A stretch of 9,468 bases of DNA, taken from 66-474 sp035572335. Its GTDB lineage: Bacteria > Pseudomonadota > Gammaproteobacteria > Xanthomonadales > Rhodanobacteraceae. This document shows positions 1 to 6,964 of this stretch, in pieces; position 1 is the first letter of the stretch; the number at the start of each line of letters is the position of its first letter. Position numbers and translations under genes: made by a program. Under the pieces are notes generated by a model. It saw nothing but the letters and a program-made list of their open reading frames with translations. It had not been told where the DNA came from and made no database searches. The stretch lies in assembly GCA_035572335.1 (NCBI GenBank), contig DATNAW010000054.1, positions 1 through 9,468 of the forward strand. The letters are read 5' to 3'.

Positions 1-68
1 AAGGCAGCCGGCAGTGCGAGCAAGGCAAATCCCAGGGCCAACGAAATTTTGCGTGCAGTCTCGAACAT
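1..68 (-). CDS. 5' end of a gene for an exported protein (signal peptide only; cut by window edge)
   Basis: Only the first 22 codons lie in the window, starting at the ATG at 68-66 on the minus strand. The peptide reads MFETARKISLALGFALLALP followed by AA. It has a short N-region with Arg and Lys, then a hydrophobic core of about 14 residues ending in small residues, which is a typical Sec signal peptide (or lipoprotein leader) just before its cleavage site. A good Shine-Dalgarno, GGAGG, lies at 83-79 with a 10-nt gap to the ATG, so the start is well supported. The mature protein is outside the window and cannot be identified. The gene is divergent from the membrane-bound regulator at 309-2213, so it is a candidate target or partner of that regulator; this is inference from position alone. 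Confidence 0.6.
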   Translation of the reverse strand, partial: MFETARKISLALGFALLALPAA

Positions 69-78
69 GCGTGGTTTC

Positions 79-83
79 CCTCC
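79..83 (-). promoter_or_regulatory. Shine-Dalgarno of the truncated signal-peptide gene
   Basis: GGAGG on the minus strand, inside GGAGGGAAACCACGC directly before the ATG at 68. The gap is 10 nt. It is what makes the 22-codon fragment at the window edge credible as a gene start. Confidence 0.55.
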
Positions 84-157
84 ATCAGTGGCTGGGCGGC
101 GAACGGTTGCTGCCGCCGCCTCAATCTCGCCAAACCGGGGCGGGAATGCTTGATGGA

Positions 158-194
158 AACCTTGAGGTTGCGCGAGGATTCCTGAGGAAAACCT
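158..194. promoter_or_regulatory. Candidate operator: two small dyads about 20 bp apart in the divergent region
   Basis: AACCT-TG-AGGTT at 158-169 and TTCCT-G-AGGAA at 179-189 are both perfect in their 5-bp arms and share a CCT/AGG core. Their centres are about 20.5 bp apart, close to two helical turns. GGAAACCTTGAGG (155-167) also recurs in looser form as GGAAAACCTGTGG (186-198), 31 bp away. The sites lie between a signal-peptide gene and a winged-helix regulator gene, where autoregulatory operators are often found. Function is inference: arms this short can occur by chance, and I could not place a convincing -35/-10 pair next to them. Confidence 0.25.
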
Positions 195-295
195 GTGGGA
201 TCGCTTAGGCCGCCTGCCAGGCGCCTGTTTTCCCGCGGCCAGGGCAACCGGCTACGCTATCGGCAAGCAGGAAGGCAGCCGCCGCAGGCAAAGTC

Positions 296-301
296 GGGGG
301 A
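296..301 (+). promoter_or_regulatory. Shine-Dalgarno-like GGGGGA that favours the start at 309
   Basis: GGGGGA lies 7 nt before the GTG at 309 (10 nt before the next in-frame GTG at 312). The alternative GTG at 195 has no comparable purine run at good spacing. This site is the main reason for preferring the shorter regulator protein. Confidence 0.4.
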
Positions 302-308
302 CGGATTC

Positions 309-2213
309 GTGGTGCTGACGAATGAATCGGGCACGATCGCCTTCGACGACGTCGAAATCGACGTCGATGGCCGCCGCCTCACCGTCGAGGGCAAGGACGT
401 CGCGCTCGAGCCGAAGACGTTCGCCGTGCTGGCGTTGCTGGCCAGCTATCCCGGCAAGACCCTGACCCACGACGACATCCTCGATGCGGTGTGGGGCCAT
501 CGGCACGTCACCCAGAATGTCCTGCATCGGGCGATCGCGCTGCTGCGGCAGGCCCTCGGCGGGCGTTCTCCGCAGCGGCAATACATCCACACCGTGCACG
601 GCGTGGGTTATCGCTTCGATGCGCGCGTGTTGCATCGGCCGCCGCCACCCTTGATCGACAGTGCGGCGACCAACAGCGACGCATCGCACGCAGCCGAAGT
701 CGAACCAACCGTACCGCGCCCGCGGCGGAACCGCGTCCCGATCGCGATCGCAGTATGCGCATTGTTGGTGCTCGGCGCGGTCACCATCCTGCGCATGCGG
801 ACTCCCGCGCCGCCGGCGTCACCGACGCTCGTCGTGCTGCCGCTGCAGGTGATCGGCGACGACAAGGACGAAGCGGCTTTTGCCGCCGGCCTGAGCGAAG
901 AATTGACGACACGATTGGCCCGCGTCAGCGGCTTGCGACTCATTTCCGGGATCTCGGCAACCATCGCGCGGAAAGACGATTTCGATCCACCGCAGCTGGC
1001 TGAAAAGTTGCACACCACGCATGCGCTCGAAGGCAGCCTGCGCGAAGCCGGCGACAAGCTGCGCATCGACCTGCGCCTGATCGAGACCCCCACGGGCCGC
1101 ACGGTTTGGGCGCAGGATTACGATCGCAGCACCGGCGACGTTTTCGCCGTGCAACAGGACATCGCGCAGGCCGTCGCCAATGCACTCACCTTGCACATCG
1201 GTCTCGCGCGCGCCGGTTCGCCCGCGCCCGATCCCCAGGTCTTCCGCGAATATCTGCAATTGCGCCACGTCTTTCTTGCCAGCAACGACGTGACCGACAA
1301 CGTGAAGGCAGAGCGCGACCTGGACGCCCTGGCGGCGCGCGCGCACGACTATGCGCCCGTGCACGGCCTGCTCGCGCTCAATCTTGCTTCGGACTTCGAA
1401 GGCGAAGGCAAGGAAGACGCCGCGCTGCACGAAGCGCACCGCGCGCTCGCCATCGACCCCAACGATCTGTACGCACACGTCGCGCTCGGCATGGTCGCCT
1501 CGCGCGACAAGGACTGGGCCACGGTCAAACGGGAGTACGACATCGCGTTGGTCCTCAATCCCACCGATCCCGTCGTGCACAACATCGATGGCATGTTCCT
1601 GTCGCGGCTGGGATACGGTGAACAGGCGCTGGCGCAATTCGAAATCGCCTATGCCGCCGATCCGCTTGGCTACTGGGTGACGTACAACATGGGCACGCAC
1701 CTGGACGTGCTCGGCCGCCACGCCGAGGCGAAGAAGTATCTCGACCTCTTGCCCGAACGGGAAACCGAAGCCTCGACGTATACGGGTGTCGCGCGTTGGC
1801 GCAATGCCGTTTGGCGGAGGGATTTCACCGCAGCGCGCAGCTTTGCCGCACAACTGCCGGAAAGCAACGGATCGAGAAAGGCCTTCGTCGCCGTCACCGA
1901 AGCCCTGGTCGATCCCGCTGGATGGCCGCAAGCGGAAGCCGCGATCGGAGAACGCGAGTCCGCAGTTGGCGTGCGTCCCGATCGCCTTCGACTGTACGAG
2001 CCCAGGCCGAACGCCGCGGACATCCTCGCCACGTTCGAGCCCGGCGCCCAGCAACCGGGAGGCAATTTGGTCTGGGCGCCCGGATACGCGTCGGTGCGGC
2101 GCGATCCCGCGTTCCAGGATTTCCTCAGGCGCATGAAGTTCATCGGGTTCTGGAACGCCAACGGCTGGCCGCCGCAGTGCAAACCCGATGGCAGCGGCGC
2201 GCGCTGCGATTGA
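309..2213 (+). CDS. CadC-like membrane-anchored winged-helix regulator with TolB-like and TPR domains
   Basis: Predicted one-component transcriptional regulator anchored in the inner membrane, 634 aa from GTG 309. Residues about 10-104 are an OmpR/PhoB-type DNA-binding domain (FDDVEIDVDGRRL, LEPKTFAVLALLA, then TVHGVGYRF in the wing). A Pro/Arg-rich linker leads to one membrane segment (about 143-161, VPIAIAVCALLVLGAVTIL). The periplasmic part opens with a TolB/FlgO-like region (about 173-297, from LVVLPLQVIGDD) and continues with TPR-type helical repeats (about 350-485). The C-terminus has two cysteines in a GWPPQC...RCD motif, often seen in this family. No receiver or kinase domain is present, so the signal is probably sensed directly by the periplasmic part; ligand and targets are unknown. 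An in-frame GTG at 195 would add 38 unconserved-looking residues (672 aa); I prefer 309 because of the GGGGGA and because the domain begins soon after it. GTG 312 is equally possible. Confidence 0.85.
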   Translation: MVLTNESGTIAFDDVEIDVDGRRLTVEGKDVALEPKTFAVLALLASYPGKTLTHDDILDAVWGHRHVTQNVLHRAIALLRQALGGRSPQRQYIHTVHGVGYRFDARVLHRPPPPLIDSAATNSDASHAAEVEPTVPRPRRNRVPIAIAVCALLVLGAVTILRMRTPAPPASPTLVVLPLQVIGDDKDEAAFAAGLSEELTTRLARVSGLRLISGISATIARKDDFDPPQLAEKLHTTHALEGSLREAGDKLRIDLRLIETPTGRTVWAQDYDRSTGDVFAVQQDIAQAVANALTLHIGLARAGSPAPDPQVFREYLQLRHVFLASNDVTDNVKAERDLDALAARAHDYAPVHGLLALNLASDFEGEGKEDAALHEAHRALAIDPNDLYAHVALGMVASRDKDWATVKREYDIALVLNPTDPVVHNIDGMFLSRLGYGEQALAQFEIAYAADPLGYWVTYNMGTHLDVLGRHAEAKKYLDLLPERETEASTYTGVARWRNAVWRRDFTAARSFAAQLPESNGSRKAFVAVTEALVDPAGWPQAEAAIGERESAVGVRPDRLRLYEPRPNAADILATFEPGAQQPGGNLVWAPGYASVRRDPAFQDFLRRMKFIGFWNANGWPPQCKPDGSGARCD

Positions 2214-2245
2214 ACAAGCACTGAAAGCCCAGCCGGTGAAAAGCA

Positions 2246-2273
2246 GACGCAGGCACTGCCGTGTGCCTGCGTC
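2246..2273. terminator. Perfect 11-bp hairpin between convergent genes
   Basis: GACGCAGGCAC (2246-2256), loop TGCCGT, GTGCCTGCGTC (2263-2273): an uninterrupted GC-rich 11-bp stem with a 6-nt loop. It lies between the regulator stop (2213) and the stop of the convergent basic-protein gene (2280). Read on the minus strand, a TTTT follows 3 nt after the stem (2242-2239), as in an intrinsic terminator. In the plus direction the nearest T-run begins about 13 nt downstream, inside the facing gene. It probably serves the minus-strand gene best and may act in both directions. Confidence 0.65.
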
Positions 2274-2279
2274 CCACCA

Positions 2280-2780
2280 TCACTTCTTTTTCGCGCGCGT
2301 GCGGGCGGCCTTGCGCGCTGCCGCGGAACGTTCCTTCGCACCCTTGGTGCGCGCACCTTTCTTCGCGGCAGCGGAACGCTGGCTTGCGGTGCGTTTGCGC
2401 GCAGCCTTGCGGGCGTGTTTCGAAAGCGCCTTCTTCGATGCCGCGGAGTGGCCTTCGCGTTTCAACGCCTTGCTGCTGGCGCGCGACCGCCTGGCGGAGG
2501 TCCGTTTAGAGGAGGATTTCTTCGCAGCGGTTTTTTTCGACGCCGTCTTCCTGCCGCCCTTCGACTTCTTCGCGGCCTTGCCTTTCTTCGGCACCTTCAC
2601 GCCAGCGCGGCGCGCTTCCGACAAGCCGATCGCGATCGCCTGTTCGGTCGAACGCGCGCCGTGCTTGCCTTCGCGTACGTGCTCGATCTCCTCGCGCACG
2701 AACTCGCCCGCCTGGGTGCTGGCGGATTTGCCTTCGCGCTTGTCCTTCTTCGCGCGTGCAATCGCTTCCTTGTCCGGCAT
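2280..2780 (-). CDS. DUF6496-like small basic protein with a histone H1-like Lys/Arg/Ala tail
   Basis: 166 aa from the ATG at 2780, chosen for its near-perfect Shine-Dalgarno; longer readings start further upstream without one. Residues 1-64 are a compact, mixed-charge head (KSASTQAGEFVREEIEHVRE, GKHGARSTEQAIAIGLSEAR, RAGVKVP). I recognise it as the type annotated DUF6496, sometimes loosely called plasmid stabilisation protein; this is from memory. Residues 65-166 are low-complexity and strongly basic, rich in Lys, Arg, Ala and Ser with recurring AAKK, SAAxKK and ARKAAR units, ending RTRAKKK. There is no signal peptide or membrane segment. A tail like this suggests binding to nucleic acid, as in bacterial histone H1-like proteins, but the role is unknown. 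It lies downstream of two kup genes, 145 nt after the second, and is followed by a hairpin terminator. Confidence 0.75.
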   Translation of the reverse strand: MPDKEAIARAKKDKREGKSASTQAGEFVREEIEHVREGKHGARSTEQAIAIGLSEARRAGVKVPKKGKAAKKSKGGRKTASKKTAAKKSSSKRTSARRSRASSKALKREGHSAASKKALSKHARKAARKRTASQRSAAAKKGARTKGAKERSAAARKAARTRAKKK

Positions 2781-2785
2781 GTCGC

Positions 2786-2793
2786 ACCTCCTT
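2786..2793 (-). promoter_or_regulatory. Near-perfect Shine-Dalgarno AAGGAGGT of the basic protein gene
   Basis: AAGGAGGT on the minus strand, 5 nt before the ATG at 2780, is close to a full match to the 16S rRNA 3' end. It is much stronger than the sites before the other minus-strand genes here. It fixes the start and suggests high translation, as expected for an abundant basic DNA-binding or stress protein (inference). Confidence 0.7.
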
Positions 2794-2839
2794 GCTCGAC
2801 TGTGGAATGCATGCGCACCGGGGCGCGCCTGCGTTCTGC

Positions 2840-2868
2840 ATCTTGCGCGCATCGACCGTGCATGTCAC
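2840..2868 (-). promoter_or_regulatory. Possible promoter of the basic protein gene
   Basis: On the minus strand, GTGACA (2868-2863, 5 of 6 to TTGACA) is separated by exactly 17 nt from CAAGAT (2845-2840, 3 of 6 to TATAAT). A start near 2833 would give a leader of about 50 nt. The -10 is poor, so this is only a candidate. The 145-nt gap behind kup and the strong ribosome-binding site fit independent transcription. Confidence 0.25.
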
Positions 2869-2925
2869 GCCAGCGCGAACCGCGAGCCAGAAAAGGTTCA
2901 TGTTGAGAGCTGAAAGCCGCAGCCA

Positions 2926-4815
2926 CTAGATCTCCACTTGCGTGCCGAGTTCGACCAGGCGATTGCCGGGAATGTGGAAAAACGCGGTCGCCGGCATCGC
3001 GTTGCGCGACAGGAACGCGAACAGCTTGTCGCGCCACAGCGCCATGCCCGGGCGCTTGGTGGCGACGACCGTTTCGCGCGACAGGAAGAAGGTCGTGTCC
3101 ATCATGTCGAACGCCAATCCCGGTTGCGCACAGGCGGCCAGCGCCACGGGTACGTCGGGATCTTCCATGAAGCCGAAGCGCAACGTCAGCGTGTGGAACG
3201 AATGACCGAGGTCGCGCAGTTCGATGCGTTCGGCCTGGTCCGCGTACGGCGTTTCCAGTGTTTCCACGCTCAGCAACACGTTGCGTTCGTGCAGCACCTT
3301 GAAGTGCTTCAGGCTGTGCAGCATCGCATGCGGCACGGCGCCCAGGTTCGCCGTCATGAACACCGCGGTGCCGGGCACGCGCGCCGGCGGATGTTCGGCG
3401 ATGCTTTCGACGAAAGGCGCCAGCGCGATGCCGCCGTGTTTCAGCTGGCGCAGCACGAGTTCGCGGCCACGCCGCCACGTCGTCATCACGGTGAACACCA
3501 GGATGCCCAGCGCCAGCGGAAACCAGCCGCCGTGTTCGACCTTCAGCAGGTTTGCGCCGAAGAACGCGCAGTCGATGATCAAAAGCGGCGTGCCCAACGC
3601 GATTACCGCCGGCCATTTCCAGTGCCACTGGCGCAAGGCGACCAGCAGCGCGAGCAACGTGGTCGTCACCATCGTGCCGGTGACCGCGATGCCATACGCC
3701 GCACCGAGGTTGGCCGAAGAGCGGAACCCGATCACCGCCGCCAGCACCAGCACCAGCAGCATGCCGTTGATCCACGGCACGAAGATCTGGCCGGACATGC
3801 GGCTCGATGTATGCACCACGCGCATGCGCGGCGAGAAGCCGAGCTGCACCGCTTCGCGCGTCATCGAATACGCGCCCGAGATCACCGCCTGTGAGGCGAT
3901 CACGGTCGCGACCGCCGCGAGCACGATCATCGGGATCAACAGCGCGTGCGGCACCAGCAGGTAGAACGGATTGGCCGACGCCTCGGGATGGCGCAGCATC
4001 AGCGCGCCCTGCCCGAAGTAGTTGCACAGCAACGCCGGGAACACGAAGCAGGACCACGCGAGGCGGATCGGTTTCTTGCCGAAGTGGCCCATGTCCGCGT
4101 ACAGCGCCTCGGTGCCGGTCACCGCCAGCACCACGCCGCCCAGGGCAAGAAACGCGGCGATGCCGTGCGAATGGAAGAAGCGCACTGCGTAGTACGGGTT
4201 CAACGCCAGCAGGATTTCCGGCGCGCGCACGACCATGCGCAGCCCGAGCAGCGCGATAGCCGTGAACCACACGCACATCACCGGTGCGAACAGGCCGCCC
4301 ACGCGCGCGGTGCCGAATTTCTGCAACACGAACAGGCCCAGCAGCACCACCACGCTGATCGGCACCACCCAGCGGGTCAGCGCGGGCGCGGCGACCTTCA
4401 CGCCCTCGACCGCCGACAACACCGAGATCGCGGGCGTGATCACGCCGTCGCCATAAAAGAGCGCCGCGCCGAAGATCGCGACCACCGCGACCTGCCAGCG
4501 CAGCTTCGGCAATCCGCGCACGCTGTGCTGCGCCAGCGCCATCAATGCCATGATACCGCCTTCGCCCTTGTTGTCGGCGCGCATCACGAACACCACGTAT
4601 TTCACCGTGACCACCAGCACCAGCGACCAGAACACCAGCGACAACACGCCGAACACGCTGGCGCCGCTGACGTGCAGGCCGTAGTCGCTGCTGAAGATTT
4701 CCTGCAGCGTGTACAGCGGGCTGGTACCGATGTCGCCGAACACCACGCCCAGCGCGCCGAATGCCAACGCGCGCAGCGGAGGCGAACCCCGTGATTCCGA
4801 AACCGTGGCGTGCAT
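2926..4815 (-). CDS. kup: Kup potassium uptake permease, downstream paralogue
   Basis: Low-affinity K+ uptake permease of the KUP/HAK/KT family, inner membrane, probably K+/H+ symport. Length is 629 aa against 622 for E. coli Kup. The N-terminal part has about 12 hydrophobic segments, from GVVFGDIGTSPLYT (residues 24-36) onward, with ADNKGEGGIMALMALAQ (80-96), ITPAISVLSAVEG (126-138) and TGTEALYADMGHFG (233-246). The acidic residues matching those linked to transport in E. coli Kup are present (D28, E137, E236). A cytosolic C-terminal domain ends in NRLVELGTQVEI, almost the same as the E. coli end. I start at the ATG at 4815 because the family motif follows 23 residues later; a longer frame to 4977 would run into the palindromic repeat. 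No clear Shine-Dalgarno precedes 4815. It is a close paralogue of the kup at 5060-6964, and all motifs look intact. Confidence 0.92.
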   Translation of the reverse strand: MHATVSESRGSPPLRALAFGALGVVFGDIGTSPLYTLQEIFSSDYGLHVSGASVFGVLSLVFWSLVLVVTVKYVVFVMRADNKGEGGIMALMALAQHSVRGLPKLRWQVAVVAIFGAALFYGDGVITPAISVLSAVEGVKVAAPALTRWVVPISVVVLLGLFVLQKFGTARVGGLFAPVMCVWFTAIALLGLRMVVRAPEILLALNPYYAVRFFHSHGIAAFLALGGVVLAVTGTEALYADMGHFGKKPIRLAWSCFVFPALLCNYFGQGALMLRHPEASANPFYLLVPHALLIPMIVLAAVATVIASQAVISGAYSMTREAVQLGFSPRMRVVHTSSRMSGQIFVPWINGMLLVLVLAAVIGFRSSANLGAAYGIAVTGTMVTTTLLALLVALRQWHWKWPAVIALGTPLLIIDCAFFGANLLKVEHGGWFPLALGILVFTVMTTWRRGRELVLRQLKHGGIALAPFVESIAEHPPARVPGTAVFMTANLGAVPHAMLHSLKHFKVLHERNVLLSVETLETPYADQAERIELRDLGHSFHTLTLRFGFMEDPDVPVALAACAQPGLAFDMMDTTFFLSRETVVATKRPGMALWRDKLFAFLSRNAMPATAFFHIPGNRLVELGTQVEI

Positions 4816-4932
4816 GTCCACATCGGTGCCGCAAAAGAGGGCGCGAAGTGTAATGCGGCCACGGCGGGAGGGCTGCGATGTGCTGTGTCCGGAAACCTGC
4901 GGTTCAGGTAAGTGCGAGACGCGCCCGGGTAC

Positions 4933-5044
4933 AACCGTTCGTGTCGAACGTAGCGAAGCTTCGCGAAGTCGAAGCACGGGTGATTGCCGTATCGAGCGGC
5001 ACTTCGACTTCGCGCCTTCGGCGCTACGCTCGGTGCGAACCGTT
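4933..5044. repeat. Large imperfect palindromic intergenic repeat between the two kup genes
   Basis: The two halves (4933-4974 and 5002-5044) are imperfect inverted copies around a loop of about 27 nt (4975-5001). The inner stem is a perfect 12-bp match: GCGAAGTCGAAG at 4963-4974 with CTTCGACTTCGC at 5002-5013. The arms continue through CTACG/CGTAG and end in CGTTCG.../...CGAAC, with some mismatches and small gaps. Each arm holds smaller palindromes: CGTTCG-TGT-CGAACG (4936-4950), GCGAAGCTTCGC (4953-4964), CTTCGCGAAG (4959-4968) and GCGCC-TTC-GGCGC (5012-5024). It has no coding capacity of its own and resembles REP/MITE-like elements found between genes in GC-rich proteobacteria. It could also act as a transcription brake after the first kup. 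Confidence 0.55.
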
Positions 5045-5059
5045 GACCGGAGACGAGTT

Positions 5060-6964
5060 CTAAATCTCGACCTGTGCGCCCAGCTCGATCAACCGGTTGC
5101 CCGGAATACTGAAGAACGCGGTGGCCGGCAGCGCGTTGCGGGCGAGGAACGCGAACAATTTGTCGCGCCATAGCGCCATGCCCGGACGATCGGTGGCGAC
5201 GATGGTTTCGCGCGACAGGAAAAACGTCGTGTCCATCATCTTGAGTTCGAGGCCAAGCTTGGCGCATTCGTGCAGCGCGGCGGGCACGTTCGGATCGTCC
5301 GCGAAGCCGAAGCGCAGTTTCAGCAGGTAGAAGTCGTTGCCGAGATCCTTCAGTTCCAGGCGCTCGTCGAAATCGGCGTACGGCGTCTCCAGCGTTTCGA
5401 CGGTCAGGATCACGTTGCGCTTGTGCAGCACCTTGTTGTGCTTGAGGTTGTGCAGCAACGCGTGCGGCACCGCATCAGGATCGCTGACCAGAAAGATCGC
5501 GGTGCCCTCCACGCGCGTCGGCGGATGTTCGGCAAGATTGGCGATGAACGGTGCCAGCGCAAGACCGCCGTGCTTGAGTTGGCGCAACACCAAGTCGCGT
5601 CCGCGCCGCCAGGTGGTGAGCAGCGTGAACACCGCGAGCCCGAGCACCAGCGGGAACCAGCCACCGTCCTCGACCTTCAGCGTGTTGGCGCCGAAGAACG
5701 AAAGATCGATGGTGAGGAAGAACAGTCCGAGTCCGATGATGACGAACGGATTCCATTTCCACATGCGCCACGCCACGATCAGGAACAGCGTCGTGTCGAT
5801 GATCATGGTGCCCGTCACCGCGATGCCGTAGGCGCCGGCCAGCGCCTTGGACGAACCGAATCCGATCACCACCAGCACTACCAGGATCATCAGCAGCCGG
5901 TTGACCCAGGGCAGGTAGATCTGCCCGATTTCCTCGTTGGATGTATGCACCACCGGCATCCGCGGCAGGAATCCCAACTGGATCGCCTGGCGCATGATCG
6001 AGAACGAGCCCGCGATCACGGCCTGCGATGCGATGACCGCGGCGGCGGTCGCCAGCGCGATCATCGGATACAGCGCCCAGTGCGGCACCGCGAGGTAGAA
6101 CGGGTTGGTGGCCGCGTCGGGATTGTGGACCAGCAACGCGCCCTGCCCGAAATAGTTGAGCATCAGGCCCGGCATCACGAAGCCGTACCACGCCACCGTG
6201 ATCGGCTTGCGCCCGAAGTGGCCCATGTCGGCGTACAACGCTTCGGCGCCGGTCACGCACAGCACCACCGCACCCAGGACCAGAAATCCGCCGGCGCCGT
6301 GGTGCGCGAAGAAATTGAACCCGTACCACGGATTGATCGCGCGCAGCACGAAGGGATGATTCGCGATGTTGTACGCACCGATCAGGCCGAGTGCGATGAA
6401 CCACACGCACATCACCGGCCCGAAGATGCTGCCCACTTTTCCGGTGCCGCGCTTCTGGATCAGGAACAGCGTGACCAGCACGATCACCGCGATCCACACG
6501 ACCCAATGCGACAGCGCCGGCGCGGCCACTCCAAGGCCTTCAACCGCGGACAGCACCGTGATCGACGGCGTGATCACGCCATCGCCGAAGAACAGCGCAG
6601 CACCCAGCACCGCCGCCAGCACCACCAGCCGGCGCGTGCGCGGATACTGGCGCGTGGCGCGTTGTGCCAGCGCCATCATCGCCATGATGCCGCCCTCGCC
6701 TTTGTTGTCGGCGCGCATGATGAAGGTGATGTACTTCAGCGCCACCACGATCAGCAGCGTCCACAGCACCAGCGACAACACGCCCAGCACGTTGAACGTC
6801 GTCACCGGCATGCCGTGCTTGTCGCCGAAGGCTTCGCTGAAGGTGTACAGCGGGCTGGTGCCGAGATCGCCGAACACCACACCGATCGCGCCCAACACCA
6901 TCAGGTGCACGGCCTTCCTGGCCGGGTCGGCATTCACCGGTTTGGTTGCGAGATTTTCCGTCAT
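5060..6964 (-). CDS. kup: Kup potassium uptake permease, coupled to ruvA
   Basis: Second KUP-family K+ permease, 634 aa, full length. The family N-terminus GVVFGDLGTSPLYT is at residues 28-41, followed by ADNKGEGGIMAMMALAQ (85-101), ITPSITVLSAVEG (131-143) and TGAEALYADMGHFG (238-251). The acidic residues corresponding to the E. coli transport residues are D33, E142 and E241. About 12 membrane segments are followed by a cytosolic domain ending NRLIELGAQVEI. The ATG (6964-6962) overlaps the ruvA stop in ATGA, so translation is probably coupled to ruvA, and no strong separate ribosome-binding site is seen. I recall a kup beside ruvA/ruvB in other Xanthomonadales, so this may be the ancestral copy and the downstream kup the later duplicate (inference). 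Confidence 0.93.
   Translation of the reverse strand: MTENLATKPVNADPARKAVHLMVLGAIGVVFGDLGTSPLYTFSEAFGDKHGMPVTTFNVLGVLSLVLWTLLIVVALKYITFIMRADNKGEGGIMAMMALAQRATRQYPRTRRLVVLAAVLGAALFFGDGVITPSITVLSAVEGLGVAAPALSHWVVWIAVIVLVTLFLIQKRGTGKVGSIFGPVMCVWFIALGLIGAYNIANHPFVLRAINPWYGFNFFAHHGAGGFLVLGAVVLCVTGAEALYADMGHFGRKPITVAWYGFVMPGLMLNYFGQGALLVHNPDAATNPFYLAVPHWALYPMIALATAAAVIASQAVIAGSFSIMRQAIQLGFLPRMPVVHTSNEEIGQIYLPWVNRLLMILVVLVVIGFGSSKALAGAYGIAVTGTMIIDTTLFLIVAWRMWKWNPFVIIGLGLFFLTIDLSFFGANTLKVEDGGWFPLVLGLAVFTLLTTWRRGRDLVLRQLKHGGLALAPFIANLAEHPPTRVEGTAIFLVSDPDAVPHALLHNLKHNKVLHKRNVILTVETLETPYADFDERLELKDLGNDFYLLKLRFGFADDPNVPAALHECAKLGLELKMMDTTFFLSRETIVATDRPGMALWRDKLFAFLARNALPATAFFSIPGNRLIELGAQVEI

Noticed and set aside
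195..308. N-terminal extension of the regulator from the GTG at 195 (38 extra residues)
   Set aside because: No good ribosome-binding site at 195, the extra residues look like translated leader (Arg/Gly/Gln-rich), and the GGGGGA before 309 gives a better start. It remains possible.
2506..2901. Minus-strand frame starting MNLFWLAVRAG, resembling a short hydrophobic start
   Set aside because: No ribosome-binding site; it runs out of frame through the basic protein gene and becomes Arg/Gly-rich shadow sequence.
2188..2913. Plus-strand open frame antisense to the basic protein, with many Phe, Ala and Arg
   Set aside because: The Phe/Ala pattern is simply the complement of Lys- and Ala-rich codons in the real minus-strand gene, which has a strong Shine-Dalgarno.
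2597..4834. Open frame of 745 codons on the minus strand overlapping kup in another frame
   Set aside because: Arg/Gly/Ala-rich composition typical of the shadow frame of GC-rich genes; the Kup frame has all family motifs.
4816..4932. Promoter for the downstream kup (TACACT as -10 on the minus strand)
   Set aside because: TACACT matches 4 of 6, but no acceptable -35 lies at 16-18 nt, so I did not call it.
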